Assembly (NCBI RefSeq): GCF_021277265.1
Contig: NZ_JAJSOH010000002.1
Coordinates: 496,001 to 560,000, forward strand
Origin: Kineosporia rhizophila
Lineage (GTDB): Bacteria > Actinomycetota > Actinomycetes > Actinomycetales > Kineosporiaceae
Direction: 5' to 3'
Length of the DNA stretch: 64,000 nt
A program made the translations under genes and the position numbers. The notes under the pieces are model-generated. The model did not search any database. It saw only the letters and a list, made by a program, of their open reading frames with translations, and was not told where the DNA came from. Positions 26,041-36,805 of this stretch are shown here, one piece after another (position 1 is the first letter of the stretch; each line of letters opens with the position of its first letter).

Positions 26041-26235
26041 CGGTTCCGCATCGAGTTGAGCGGCCTAGCTTTCCTCGGCGAAGGCCGACGCCCCCAGCTC
26101 CCTCTGTCGACGGCGAACGGCCCCTACCTCGCCGCACCCGACGTCCAAAGAACCCATCTTTCCTGGCCGACGGCAAACCGCCTCTACGCCTGCCGGCCGA
26201 CTTCCCTCCCCCAGCCGACTCGGTCCAGGGCTGGG

Positions 26236-27159
26236 TCAGGCCTGCGCCCAGCCCTCGATCTGCGTGCGGGTGGGCGGCTGGGCCCCGGCCTGGGTGCAGG
26301 TGTACGCGGCCACGCGCACGGCGTGGGTCAGCATCGGGGCCAGGTCGGCGGCGGGCTTGGTGCGCAGTTCGCCGATCGAGTCCGGGGTGAGCAGGCCGGC
26401 CTGGTCGAGGGCGTGCAGCAGCCCGGCCATCAGCGCGTCTCCCGCCCCCACGGTGTCGGCCACCTCGATCTTCGGCGCCGTCACCTCCACCAGCCCCGAG
26501 GCCAGCACCCCGACCGCGCCCCGGCCGCCCCGGGTCAGCACCACCAGGGCCGGGCCGCTGGCCCGCCAGGCCTCGATCACCTGCAGCGGGTCGGCCCCGG
26601 GCAGCAGCCACTCCAGGTCCTCGTCGCTGACCTTGACCACGTCGGAGGCCCGCACGATGCGCTCGATCCGCTCCAGCGCGGCCGCCCGCTCGCCCATCAG
26701 CGCGGGCCGGGCGTTGGGGTCGTAGGAGATCACCACCCGGCCGGCGTTCTCCTCGACCAGGCGCAGGACGTCCTCGCCACCGGGGCTCAGGGTGGCCGCG
26801 ATCGAGCCGGTGTGCACCGCCCGGGCGTCGATGACACCGATGTCATCGGGTAGAGCCCACTGCAGGGCGAAGTCGTACGTGGCCACCCCCGCGGCGTCGA
26901 GAACGGCGGTGGCGGTGGAGGTGGGGCTGTCGGTGACCGAGCCCTCGGCCAGCTCCACCCCGGAGCTGCGCAGGTGCTGCACGATCTGGGCACCCCGGGC
27001 GTCGTCGCCGATCCGGGTGAGCAGACGAGTGCCCACGCCGAGGCGGGCCAGACCGAGCGCGACGTTGGCGGGGCTGCCGCCGGGATGCTCGACCGCCGGC
27101 CGTCCCGGCGCGGAGACGATGTCGACCAGGGCCTCACCGATGACCAATACCTCGTCCAA
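26236..27159 (-). CDS. PfkB-family carbohydrate kinase (fructokinase-like)
   Basis: A 307-residue ribokinase-fold sugar kinase. The N-terminal VIGEALVDIV, the HPGGSPANVALGLARLG motif at about 35-52 (PfkB signature 1) and the C-terminal DTVGAGDALMAGLL (signature 2, with the catalytic Asp) are present. Closest in pattern to fructokinases. The TTG start at 27159 is chosen because GAGGAGG stands five bases before it; longer frames upstream lack a site. No sugar transporter is adjacent. It is divergent from the DUF4245 gene. Confidence 0.87.
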   Translation of the reverse strand: MDEVLVIGEALVDIVSAPGRPAVEHPGGSPANVALGLARLGVGTRLLTRIGDDARGAQIVQHLRSSGVELAEGSVTDSPTSTATAVLDAAGVATYDFALQWALPDDIGVIDARAVHTGSIAATLSPGGEDVLRLVEENAGRVVISYDPNARPALMGERAAALERIERIVRASDVVKVSDEDLEWLLPGADPLQVIEAWRASGPALVVLTRGGRGAVGVLASGLVEVTAPKIEVADTVGAGDALMAGLLHALDQAGLLTPDSIGELRTKPAADLAPMLTHAVRVAAYTCTQAGAQPPTRTQIEGWAQA

Positions 27160-27263
27160 CGCCGCCTCCTCGCGATGTCTTTCCAGGCTCCTTCGAGCCC
27201 GTCCCCCAGACTCTAGGGCCACCCGGTTACACAAATACCCGGTGGGGGCGCGACCATAGGGGC

Positions 27264-27872
27264 GTGACCGAGACGCCCAGCACCCCCGCCGGACCGGCTC
27301 CTCAGGTCGTCGGCTCGGCCGCGGCCCGTAGCGCCGAGCACCGCCGCAAGTCCCTCAGCACCCGCCCGAAAGACATGCTGCTCTCGATGGCCGTGATCGT
27401 CGGCATCGTGCTGGTGCTGCTGCTCCTGGTGCCCCGGCCGAACGAGGTGCCCACCCGCAGCATCGATCCGGCGTCCGCTGCCGTCGGTGCCCAGGCCGAC
27501 CTCGGCTTCACCCCGGTGGTGCCCGAGCTGTCCGAGGGCTGGACCCCGCGCGCCGCCGGCCTGCAGCTGAAGGCGACCGACGACGTCACTGCCTGGCAGC
27601 TCACCTACACCACGCCGAGCGGCACCTACGCGGGCGTGCAGCAGGCCGAGAACCCCACCGAGGCCTGGGAGTCGCGGCAGGTCACCGACGGCAAGGAAGA
27701 CGGCACCGAGAACGTCGGCGGCCTGGAGTGGGTGAACCGCAGCCGCACCGACCGGGGCACCACCAGCTGGGTGCACCGCGGCGACAACGGCATCACCACC
27801 ATCGTCACCGGCACCGCCGACGAGACGCAGATGGCCCAGTTCGCCACCGCCGTGGCCGCCGAGCTGGACTGA
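27264..27872 (+). CDS. DUF4245 membrane-anchored protein
   Basis: A 202-residue actinobacterial protein with a basic cytoplasmic start, a single transmembrane helix (about 38-57, MLLSMAVIVGIVLVLLLLVP) and an extracytoplasmic domain with conserved W, Y and NVGG motifs (about 80-200). The family has no known function and is commonly found near fumarase and glpX genes in actinobacteria, as broadly here. A GTG start is used. It ends three bases from the convergent SDR gene. Confidence 0.83.
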   Translation: MTETPSTPAGPAPQVVGSAAARSAEHRRKSLSTRPKDMLLSMAVIVGIVLVLLLLVPRPNEVPTRSIDPASAAVGAQADLGFTPVVPELSEGWTPRAAGLQLKATDDVTAWQLTYTTPSGTYAGVQQAENPTEAWESRQVTDGKEDGTENVGGLEWVNRSRTDRGTTSWVHRGDNGITTIVTGTADETQMAQFATAVAAELD

Positions 27873-27875
27873 CCC

Positions 27876-28715
27876 TCAGCGGCTGAGGTCAGAACGGGCC
27901 GTCGACCGGCTGAGCCCGGCCCAGGTGTCCAGGTCGGCCCGCCGCCGGTCCAGCTCCGCCCCGATCGCCTCGACCGCGTCCGCCCCGAGCGCCAGCCGCA
28001 GCGAGGGCTCGGCCTCACCGAGGGCCGTGACGACGGCCGCCGCAGCCTGGTCCGGATCGCCCGGCTGCGAGCCGTTCATACCGTCGACCGCCTGCCGCAC
28101 CGGCCCGACGGTCTCGTCGTAGAGCCCACTGTCCGGGCTGACCTGGGCCCGCGCCCCACCGAAGCTGGTCGCGAACGCCCCTGGTTCGACCACGAGCACG
28201 CGGATGCCGTGCGGCCGGACCTCGGCGGCCAGCGAGTCCGACAGTGCCTCCAGGGCGAACTTGGCCGAGCAGTACGCACTGAACCCGGGCGGTGAGACCT
28301 GCCCACCCATCGACGAGATCTGCACGATCGCGCCGCTGCGGCGGGCGCGCATCCCGGGCAGCACGGCCTGGACCAGGGCCACCGGCCCGAAGAACATCAC
28401 GTCGAACAACTGCCGTAGGGCCTCGTCCTGCAGTTCCTCCACCGCTCCGACCGAGGCCAGCCCAGCATTGTTCACGAGTACGTCGATCCCGTCGAAGTGC
28501 TCGGTCGCGGTCTGCACGGCCGACTGGGCCTGCCGGGTGTCGGTCACATCGAGGGGCAAGGCCAGGACCCGGTCCGGATGGGCCTCGACCAACGACGCCA
28601 GAAGCTCGGGACGGCGGGCGGTGGCCACGACGTTGTCGCCCGCCTCCAGCGCGGCCCGGACGAGAGACTGCCCGAAGCCGGCGGTGGAGCCGGTGATGAA
28701 CCAGGTTCGCGTCAT
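27876..28715 (-). CDS. Short-chain dehydrogenase/reductase
   Basis: A 279-residue SDR with TGSTAGFG (8-15) for cofactor binding, NNAG at 82-85 and the catalytic S135, Y148 and K152. The R34-R35 after the second strand favours NADPH. Many relatives are annotated as oxidoreductases acting on quinones or steroids; the substrate is not predictable. The ATG at 28715 is preceded by TACGGT seven bases upstream, so it is probably leaderless. A LysR gene is divergently transcribed and may regulate it. Confidence 0.88.
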   Translation of the reverse strand: MTRTWFITGSTAGFGQSLVRAALEAGDNVVATARRPELLASLVEAHPDRVLALPLDVTDTRQAQSAVQTATEHFDGIDVLVNNAGLASVGAVEELQDEALRQLFDVMFFGPVALVQAVLPGMRARRSGAIVQISSMGGQVSPPGFSAYCSAKFALEALSDSLAAEVRPHGIRVLVVEPGAFATSFGGARAQVSPDSGLYDETVGPVRQAVDGMNGSQPGDPDQAAAAVVTALGEAEPSLRLALGADAVEAIGAELDRRRADLDTWAGLSRSTARSDLSR

Positions 28716-28722
28716 GCCCGGG

Positions 28723-28786
28723 ACCGTAAGCCGGTCTGCGGAGTGGGCGGAAACAGCAATTCCGGCGACCGGTACAGGCTTAGGCT
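28723..28786. promoter_or_regulatory. Divergent leaderless promoter pair (SDR / LysR)
   Basis: TACGGT (minus strand, 28728-28723) lies seven bases before the SDR ATG and TAGGCT (plus strand, 28781-28786) lies seven bases before the lysR GTG. The two -10 elements are embedded in a mirrored TAAGCC ... GGCTTA pair about 50 bases apart, within which a LysR dimer pair could bind. Confidence 0.5.
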
Positions 28787-28793
28787 GTGACGG

Positions 28794-29708
28794 GTGACGG
28801 CCTCCCTGCCCGACCTCCGCGTGTTGCGATCGTTCGCCGTGGTCGCCGAGGAGGGCAGCATCAGCCGGGCCGCGGTCCGGCTGCACCTTTCCCAGCAGTC
28901 GCTCTCCCAGCAGATCCGTAGCCTGGAGCGGGACGTGGGTGCCGAGGTCCTGCACCGGTCGAGCCAGGGCGTCACGCTCACCGCTGTCGGCGAGATCCTG
29001 CTGCGGGAAGGACTTCCGCTGCTCGGCGCCGGTGAACGACTGACGGCCACGGTCGGCCGCCGGGTCCGCGGAGAAGGGGTCGCACTCCGCGCGGGGTTTC
29101 TGTCTTCGCTGGCCAACGAGGTGATGCCGGCGGTGCTCACGCAGCACGCGACGCGCTGCCCGGAGGTAGAGCTCGGCACCGCTGATCTGCCGATCGCCGA
29201 CTTGGTGGCGGGGCTACGAGAAGGGCGTTTGGACGTGGCGGTCGGACGGCCGCCCTTGGTGGACGACGTGGTCACTCACGTTCTCGGGTCAGAACCGGTG
29301 GTGATCGCCCTGCCCGCCGGGCACCGGCTCGCCGCCGCCCCCAGGCTCACGCTGGCTGACCTGGCCAACGAGAACTGGGTGCTGACGCCGCGCAGTTCCT
29401 GGGCTCCCTGGCACCGCAAGTACGACGCGGACTTCCGGGCCGCCGGGTACGAACCCCGGGTGGTCCAGCGCAGCACCTCCCCCCAGGGCCTGCTCGCCCT
29501 GGTCGCAGCCGGGGTGGGCATCACCCGGCTGGCCGCCTCGGCCCAGAGCCTGCGCAGCGGTGGGGTGCACTTCGTCGAACTGGACGGCGAACGCGCGGTG
29601 ATCGCACTACTCACCCCGCCCGGCCCGCTCTCCCCCGCCGGGCAGCAGTTCCGGGCCACGGTCCGGGCCGCCCTGGAGGCCGAGCTCCCCGACTTCCGGG
29701 CCGCCTGA
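28794..29708 (+). CDS. LysR-family transcriptional regulator
   Basis: A 304-residue LysR protein: helix-turn-helix at about 10-65 (EGSISRAAVRLHLSQQSLSQQIRSLE), effector-binding domain from about 95. The GTG start appears leaderless. It is divergent from an NADPH-type SDR, the usual layout for a LysR regulator and its target. The effector is unknown. Confidence 0.9.
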   Translation: MTASLPDLRVLRSFAVVAEEGSISRAAVRLHLSQQSLSQQIRSLERDVGAEVLHRSSQGVTLTAVGEILLREGLPLLGAGERLTATVGRRVRGEGVALRAGFLSSLANEVMPAVLTQHATRCPEVELGTADLPIADLVAGLREGRLDVAVGRPPLVDDVVTHVLGSEPVVIALPAGHRLAAAPRLTLADLANENWVLTPRSSWAPWHRKYDADFRAAGYEPRVVQRSTSPQGLLALVAAGVGITRLAASAQSLRSGGVHFVELDGERAVIALLTPPGPLSPAGQQFRATVRAALEAELPDFRAA

Positions 29709-29753
29709 GGCGAGCCGCCGGCACTGCCGCCCACCAGCGTCCTCAAACCGGTC

Positions 29754-29790
29754 TTGTCTTCCGCCGCACACTCGAGTAGACAGTGTCTAC
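29754..29790 (+). promoter_or_regulatory. Promoter with overlapping 15-base operator for the plsC-tetR operon
   Basis: TTGTCT (29754-29759) and TAGACA (29777-29782) are 17 bases apart. A perfect inverted repeat GTAGACA-G-TGTCTAC spans 29776-29790, covering the -10 box and start site. The second gene of the operon encodes a TetR regulator, so autoregulation through this site is likely. Confidence 0.55.
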
Positions 29791-29815
29791 GCGACCAGCC
29801 GCCGGGAGGCGACCC

Positions 29816-30490
29816 ATGCTCTTCAGACTGATCCGGCTCGTCCTGACGCCGGCGGTGTGGCTCTTCGGGCGCCCGGTGGTGAAGGGGCGGGAGCACCTGC
29901 CCCGCACCGGCCCGGTCATCGTTGCCGGTAACCATCTTTCGTTCTCCGACTCACTCTTCCTGATCCTCGTGGTGCGTCGGCCGGTGGTGTTCCTGGCCAA
30001 GAACGAGTACTTCACCGGGCGCGGACCACTCGGGTGGCTGCAGCGGGGGTTCTTCGCCGCGGCCGGGCAGATCCCGGTCGACCGCAAGAACCCGGGCCGC
30101 GCCGCCGGTTCGTTGCAGCAGGCCGTGAGAATCCTTGAGCAGGGCAAGGTCTGGGGAATCTTTCCGGAAGGCACCCGCTCCCCCGACGGCCGCCTGCACC
30201 GGGGCAAGACCGGCGTGATCCGGGTTGCGCTGGCCACCGGCGCTCCCGTCGTGCCAGTGGTGCTGCGCGGAACCGACCGGGTCAATCCGCCGGGCACCAC
30301 GATCTGGCGGCCGGGCCGGGTGCACATCACCTTCTGCCCGCCGCTCGACCTGAGCTCCTACCGCGAAAGGCCGCACAATCAGGCACTTTTTCGCGAGATC
30401 ACCGATGAGCTGATGCAGATTCTGGCCCGGCACAGCGGGCAGGAGTACGTTGACGTCTACGCGGCGAAGGTGAAGAGCGACGGGCGGTAG
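29816..30490 (+). CDS. 1-acyl-sn-glycerol-3-phosphate acyltransferase (PlsC family)
   Basis: A 224-residue lysophosphatidate acyltransferase-like protein. Motif I is NHLSFSD (NHx4D, about residue 41), motif II region near FLAKNEYF and the phosphate-binding motif FPEGTRS is near 115. A short N-terminal hydrophobic stretch (LVLTPAVWLFG) may tether it to the membrane. It transfers an acyl chain to lysophosphatidic acid in phospholipid synthesis, or to a related lipid. GGGAGG lies six bases before the ATG. A tetR gene follows after 6 bases. Confidence 0.88.
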   Translation: MLFRLIRLVLTPAVWLFGRPVVKGREHLPRTGPVIVAGNHLSFSDSLFLILVVRRPVVFLAKNEYFTGRGPLGWLQRGFFAAAGQIPVDRKNPGRAAGSLQQAVRILEQGKVWGIFPEGTRSPDGRLHRGKTGVIRVALATGAPVVPVVLRGTDRVNPPGTTIWRPGRVHITFCPPLDLSSYRERPHNQALFREITDELMQILARHSGQEYVDVYAAKVKSDGR

Positions 30491-30496
30491 GGAAAT

Positions 30497-31061
30497 TTGA
30501 CCTCGTTGGAGCAGCGGCTGGTCGAGGTCGGCGTAGAGGTTCTGGAGAGCGGTGGGCCGGAGCACCTGGGCCTGCGTGAGATCGCGCGTCGGGCAGGCGT
30601 TTCCCACGGGGCGCCGCGCCGCCACTTCCCCACCCATCGGCTGCTGCTGGTTGCCATCGCCCGGGCCGGGCTGGTCGATCTGACGGCCGAACTGTCGTCA
30701 GCGCTGCCTCCGGCCGGGCCGGCCGACGAACGTCTGATCGCGGTGGCGAACGCCTACGTCGGGTTCGCCGAGCGGCGGCCGGAGATGTTCCGCCTGATGT
30801 TCCGCCACGACATCCTGGCCGACCGGCAGACCTCACGCAGCGGAAGTTCGCTGCGCGAGATCTGGCTGCCGCTCCTGGCCGAGGTCGCCCAGGTGATCGA
30901 GACCGGCTTTCCGGCCGGGCCGGACGCCGGTGAGCGGGCCCTGCTGATCTGGAGCCACGTGCACGGCATCGCCACCCTGGCCACCGGGCTGACCCTCGAA
31001 CCGGCCGGGTTCGAGGGCCGGGTCGCCACCCTGGTCGAGCGGGCCGTGCGGGCCCAGCTGA

Positions 31062-31072
<11 letters not shown>
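30497..31072 (+). CDS. TetR-family transcriptional regulator, co-transcribed with plsC
   Basis: A 191-residue TetR protein. The DNA-binding domain is at about 10-52 ([28 protein letters not shown]) and the C-terminal domain matches the WHG type ([13 protein letters not shown] ... [11 protein letters not shown]). The TTG at 30497 lies six bases after the plsC stop. A fatty-acyl ligand would make sense given the acyltransferase partner, but this is inference. Its end overlaps the convergent fumarase gene by 11 bases. Confidence 0.85.
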
Positions 31073-32753
<1,681 letters not shown>

Positions 32754-32817
32754 GACGAAATACTAGGCACCTGTCCGGTCAGGTTGTACGGCCCCGCGGG
32801 AGTTCGCCCGCACGGAT

Positions 32818-33936
32818 TCAGACGGGGGCCGCGACCACGGTGATCACCCGGTCGATCTCCTCGATGATCGCCCTGGTCGGCGCCCCGGAGGAGGCGATCC
32901 GCCGGATCTCCAGGAGCTTGTTCAGCGTGGCCCGGTCGGCCTGGGCGAGCACCTCCTCGGCACGCTTCTCGGCCAGTTCCCGCTCGGCCTGCTCCCGGCT
33001 GACCTGGCCCCCGTTGAAGAGCATCTCCAGGGCGGCCATCAGCCGGGTCAGCACGCTGTGCACGGCGTCGGCGGCGAACCCGCCCAGCAGGGCGACCGCG
33101 GGCCGGGCCAGGCCGGACAGGGTGTCGTCACCGGCACCCAGCGGCACCAGTTCGGCGATCACCAGACCGGCCGCCATGCCGAGCAGGATGCGCTGCAGGA
33201 AGGTGTGGTCGAACTCGGGGTCGTAGCTGCCCCGGGCCACCTCGCGGCCGGCCCGGTAGAGCGCGGTCAGCCCGGCTCCGAGGGCGGCGGCGGTGAGCAG
33301 GAAGATCTCGCGCAGCAGGAGGGTGCCGAAGTCCGGCTCGCCCTCGCCCAGGCCGGTGCCCGCGCTCGCCTCGCGGGCCTGTGGCACGGCGGCCAGCAGC
33401 ACGAACGCCACCAGGAAGGCCAGCGTGGCCGCCATCAGCCAGCGCACCAGCGGCACCGTACTTCCGGCCGGGCTGAGTCCTCCGGACAGACTGACGTTGC
33501 GGAACAGGCCCTTCCGGGGCCCGGGTACCGCGACCGGGCCGGCCTGGCGCGGGATGCGCCCGCCGACGACCTTGCCCGGGCGCCGGCCCTCGCGGTAGTT
33601 GTGCAGCAGCTCCAGGGTGGCCGGCCGCGCCGGGGCGACGATCCGGCTGAGCTCGCGATGGGCGCGCACCAGTGACTCGGTGGCCAGCATCCGGTCGGCG
33701 TCGGTGGGAGCGGCGTTCCAGCCGTCGGCCCCGACCACGCCTACCCCGGCCAGGTCGACCACGGTGTTGCGGTCCCTGACGGCCTCGAACATCCAGGCCT
33801 GGGGGGCCGGGGTGAGGCCCAGGTCGAGAACGTGGGCGAGCATCACCTCGACCTGCCGGCGCAGGCGCTCGACTTCCTGTCCCTTACCCGGCTCGATGCT
33901 GCTGAGCGCGGTCAGTGTTGTCTCCGGAACCACCAC
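32818..33936 (-). CDS. Conserved membrane protein of unknown function
   Basis: A 372-residue protein. Residues 1-160 are soluble, with a coiled coil near 15-35; hydrophobic helices lie at about 163-184, 206-226 and 249-267, with a fourth weaker one near 278-292. The C-terminal 70 residues are a charged helix (EQAERELAEKRAEEVLAQAD). Between helices 2 and 3 is ALYRAGREVARGSYDPEFDH. No known family is evident to me; the layout suggests a membrane scaffold or sensor. GTG start with AGGGG four bases upstream. Confidence 0.7.
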   Translation of the reverse strand: MVVPETTLTALSSIEPGKGQEVERLRRQVEVMLAHVLDLGLTPAPQAWMFEAVRDRNTVVDLAGVGVVGADGWNAAPTDADRMLATESLVRAHRELSRIVAPARPATLELLHNYREGRRPGKVVGGRIPRQAGPVAVPGPRKGLFRNVSLSGGLSPAGSTVPLVRWLMAATLAFLVAFVLLAAVPQAREASAGTGLGEGEPDFGTLLLREIFLLTAAALGAGLTALYRAGREVARGSYDPEFDHTFLQRILLGMAAGLVIAELVPLGAGDDTLSGLARPAVALLGGFAADAVHSVLTRLMAALEMLFNGGQVSREQAERELAEKRAEEVLAQADRATLNKLLEIRRIASSGAPTRAIIEEIDRVITVVAAPV

Positions 33937-34384
33937 GTTCCCCTTTCACAGGCTCCTTATGTGACTGAACGTAAGGGATCGGTAGCGGATTGTTTCGCAT
34001 CTTTGGGGTGGCAGGAGGAAAGTAGGGTGTTCGGTCCAGACCTGCCGCCCCCTGCTCTGCCCCTCCACAAAGGTCCCAGGCTGTCCCAACCGCACCGGCA
34101 CTCACGGGAGTTGCTGATCCGGGCCACAAAACGGCGTTTCCCACCGCCCGCGTCACCGAGCGAGGGGACACCGCGAGCGTGTCGCAAACCGGCGTGTCGG
34201 CGTGTCGCGCACTGAACCGGCACTCACCCGGCAAGTCCGCTCGGACGTCCGGCCGGGAGGCCGGAACGCGCGGAAGCGTTGTAGCTCACCGTTGACCAGT
34301 GCTCGCCGAGCGGAAGAATCAGGGGACGATGTGCAGGCTCCGGCAAGGGAGCTCCGGAAGAGAACGACGAGGGTGAGCGCGAAC
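33937..34384. other. Gene-free region between the membrane protein and carbonic anhydrase genes
   Basis: No credible gene is visible. The stretch presumably holds the two divergent promoters. Minor repeats are seen: ACCGGCACTCAC twice (about 34101 and 34217) and GCGTGTCG three times between about 34170 and 34207. No terminator-like hairpin stands out. Confidence 0.5.
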
Positions 34385-35029
34385 ATGGGTACTGACGGGA
34401 TCGAGCTGGACGCCGCCGGGAGCCTGGCCGAACTTCTGGACGGCAACCGGCGGTTCGTGAACGGTGAGGTCGCACACCCCAACCAGGACGTGCACCGCCG
34501 GGCCGGGCTCACCGGGGGGCAGCGGCCGTTCGCCCTGATCTTCGGCTGCGCCGACTCCCGGGTGGCCGCCGAGATCATCTTCGACCGCGGGCTGGGCGAC
34601 CTGTTCGTGGTGCGCACGGCCGGTCACGCGGTGGACAACGCCGTACTCGGCTCGATCGAGTTCGGCGTCGACGTGCTGGAGATCCCGCTGGTGATCGTGC
34701 TCGGCCACGACAGCTGCGGAGCGGTCAAGGCCACCATGGAGGCGCACGACAGCGGCCGGATGCCCTCGGGCTACCTGCGCAGCGTGGTCGAGATGCTCAG
34801 CTCCAGCGTGATCGGCGCCCGGCTGCAGGGGCACGGCGAGATCAACGAGATCGTCGCCGACCACTCGGTCCAGGTGGCCCAGGAACTGCCCGAGCGTTCC
34901 AGCGTGATCGGCCGCCGGGTGGCCGACGGCCGGCTGGCGATCGTGGCGATGGAGTACGCCCTGGCCGACGGTCAGGTGCGGGTGCTCAGCAGCACGATCG
35001 GGACCGCCCAGGATCCGCAGGTCGCCTGA
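34385..35029 (+). CDS. Beta-carbonic anhydrase
   Basis: A 214-residue beta-class carbonic anhydrase. Zinc ligands are C55, H108 and C111, with the D57/R59 dyad of the CADSRV motif and the GHDSCGAV motif. It interconverts CO2 and bicarbonate, supplying carboxylases and balancing pH. ATG at 34385 is chosen; a GTG at 34373 would add four residues. It stands alone. Confidence 0.93.
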   Translation: MGTDGIELDAAGSLAELLDGNRRFVNGEVAHPNQDVHRRAGLTGGQRPFALIFGCADSRVAAEIIFDRGLGDLFVVRTAGHAVDNAVLGSIEFGVDVLEIPLVIVLGHDSCGAVKATMEAHDSGRMPSGYLRSVVEMLSSSVIGARLQGHGEINEIVADHSVQVAQELPERSSVIGRRVADGRLAIVAMEYALADGQVRVLSSTIGTAQDPQVA

Positions 35030-35106
35030 ACGACCGAGTTTCGTCACCCTGTGCGATCTTGTTAGCGTTGCGTAGTCAGATGCCAACGCTGACCGGGGAG
35101 CGCGGG

Positions 35107-35265
35107 ATGACCGGAGAACGACCCACCGACGCCGGGCACGAGGCCGTGGGGCAGGCGCTGCTGGTCACCGTGGCCGGCGCCGGAGCGCTCACCGCGGCCT
35201 CGCTCGGCCTGATGGTGCTGGGCGGCCTGGAACGTCTGCTGGCCGTCTGGTCCGCCCTGACCTGA
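35107..35265 (+). CDS. Small single-pass membrane protein
   Basis: A 52-residue protein, with GGAG six bases before the ATG. It has a short charged start and one hydrophobic helix (about 15-40, ALLVTVAGAGALTAASLGLM). It sits between the carbonic anhydrase and fumC genes, ending 51 bases before fumC. No family recognised; a longer start at 35080 is possible. Confidence 0.4.
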   Translation: MTGERPTDAGHEAVGQALLVTVAGAGALTAASLGLMVLGGLERLLAVWSALT

Positions 35266-35316
35266 ATCACCTCGACTGGAGTGGCCGAGCGGACGCCGCC
35301 GGGGTGAGGATCGGGT

Positions 35317-36708
35317 ATGGCCAACGAAGACATGCGCGTCGAGCACGACACGATGGGCGAGGTCCTGGTTCCCGCGAAGGCCCTGTGGGGAGCCCAGACC
35401 CAGCGTGCCGTGGACAATTTCCCGATCAGCGGGATCCGGATCGACCCGGCGGTGATCGCCGCCCTGGCCCGGATCAAGGCCTCGGCGGCCCGGGTCAACG
35501 CCGGTCTCGGCGTGGTGGAGAAGGACGTGGCCGAGGCGGTGGTCGCGGCCGCCACCCGGATCGCCGAGGGCGAGCACGCCGGCGAGTTCCCGATCGACGT
35601 GTTCCAGACCGGTTCCGGCACCTCGACCAACATGAACGTGAACGAGGTCGTGGCCACCCTGGCGAGCCGGGAGCTGGGCCGCAAGGTCCACCCGAACGAC
35701 CACGTCAACGCGTCGCAGTCGTCCAACGACACGGTCCCCACCGCGGTGCACGTGGCCGCCACCGGCGCCGTCGTGCACGACCTGCTGCCCGCTCTGGACC
35801 AGCTCGCGAGCTCGTTCGAGAACCTCGCCGAGCGAACGAAACACGTGGTCAAGGCCGGGCGTACGCACCTGATGGACGCCACCCCGGTCACCCTGGGCCA
35901 GGAGTTCGGCGGCCACGCGGCGCAGATCCGGCGGGGGGCCGAGCGGATCCAGGGCACGCTGGTGAGGGTGGCCGAGGTCCCGCTGGGCGGCACCGCGGTC
36001 GGCACCGGGATCAACACCCCGCCCGGGTTCGCCGCGGCTGTGATCGCGGATCTGGCCAGCAGCACCGGGCTTCCGATCACCGAGGCCCGGGACCACTTTG
36101 AGGCGCACGGTTCTCGCGATGGGCTGGTCGAACTGTCCGGCGCACTGCGGGGTCTGGCGGTCAGCCTGACCAAGATCTGCAACGACCTGCGCTGGATGTC
36201 GTCCGGTCCGAACGCCGGGCTGGGCGAGATCCACCTGCCCGACCTGCAGCCCGGTTCCTCGATCATGCCGGGCAAGGTGAACCCGGTGATCCCCGAGGCG
36301 GTGCTGCAGATCTGCGCCCAGGTGGTCGGGCACGACGCCACCCTGGCCTGGGCCGGGGCCAGCGGCAACTTCGAGCTGAACGTGATGGTGCCGGTGATCT
36401 CCCGGTCGCTGCTGGAGCAGATCCGGCTGCTCAGCAACGGTTCGGCGCTGCTGGCCACGCGGGTGGTGGACGGTATCGAGCCGGACGAGCGCCGGGCCCG
36501 GGAGCTGGCCGAGTCCTCCCCCTCGATCGTGACCCCGCTGGCCCGGCCGCTGGGCTACGAGGCGGCCGCCAAGATCGCCAAACACGCGGTGGCGGAACGG
36601 ATCACGATCAAGGCTGCGGCTCTGGCGCTGGGCGTGGTGGAACGCGGCGAGCTCACCGAGGCACAGCTGGACGAGTTGCTCGACGTGAGCACGATGACCC
36701 ACCCCTAG
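35317..36708 (+). CDS. fumC: Fumarate hydratase, class II
   Basis: A 463-residue class II fumarase of normal length. Key regions: [14 protein letters not shown] (about 104-117), [13 protein letters not shown] (about 136-148), the catalytic His-containing segment [12 protein letters not shown] (about 185) and the family signature [11 protein letters not shown] (about 313-323). It is oxygen-stable and does the same TCA reaction as the class I enzyme at 31-32.8 kb. Two hairpins follow. Confidence 0.96.
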   Translation: MANEDMRVEHDTMGEVLVPAKALWGAQTQRAVDNFPISGIRIDPAVIAALARIKASAARVNAGLGVVEKDVAEAVVAAATRIAEGEHAGEFPIDVFQTGSGTSTNMNVNEVVATLASRELGRKVHPNDHVNASQSSNDTVPTAVHVAATGAVVHDLLPALDQLASSFENLAERTKHVVKAGRTHLMDATPVTLGQEFGGHAAQIRRGAERIQGTLVRVAEVPLGGTAVGTGINTPPGFAAAVIADLASSTGLPITEARDHFEAHGSRDGLVELSGALRGLAVSLTKICNDLRWMSSGPNAGLGEIHLPDLQPGSSIMPGKVNPVIPEAVLQICAQVVGHDATLAWAGASGNFELNVMVPVISRSLLEQIRLLSNGSALLATRVVDGIEPDERRARELAESSPSIVTPLARPLGYEAAAKIAKHAVAERITIKAAALALGVVERGELTEAQLDELLDVSTMTHP

Positions 36709-36719
36709 GTATCAGACGG

Positions 36720-36752
36720 GGGTGCTCACGGCTCTTCCTGCGGTGAGCACCC
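36720..36752. terminator. First hairpin after fumC
   Basis: A 10-base-pair stem (GGGTGCTCAC / GTGAGCACCC) with a 13-base loop lies 12 bases after the fumC stop. Confidence 0.7.
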
Positions 36753-36760
36753 GAACGCCG

Positions 36761-36789
36761 AACGGCGCCCTCCGGGAGAGGGCGCCGTT
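36761..36789. terminator. Second hairpin, terminator for the convergent genes
   Basis: A 12-base-pair stem (AACGGCGCCCTC and its complement) with a 5-base loop lies nine bases after the first hairpin. It is close to the stop of the convergent transglycosylase-like gene and may serve it. Confidence 0.75.
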
Positions 36790-36805
36790 CAGGTTGTTCA
36801 GATGC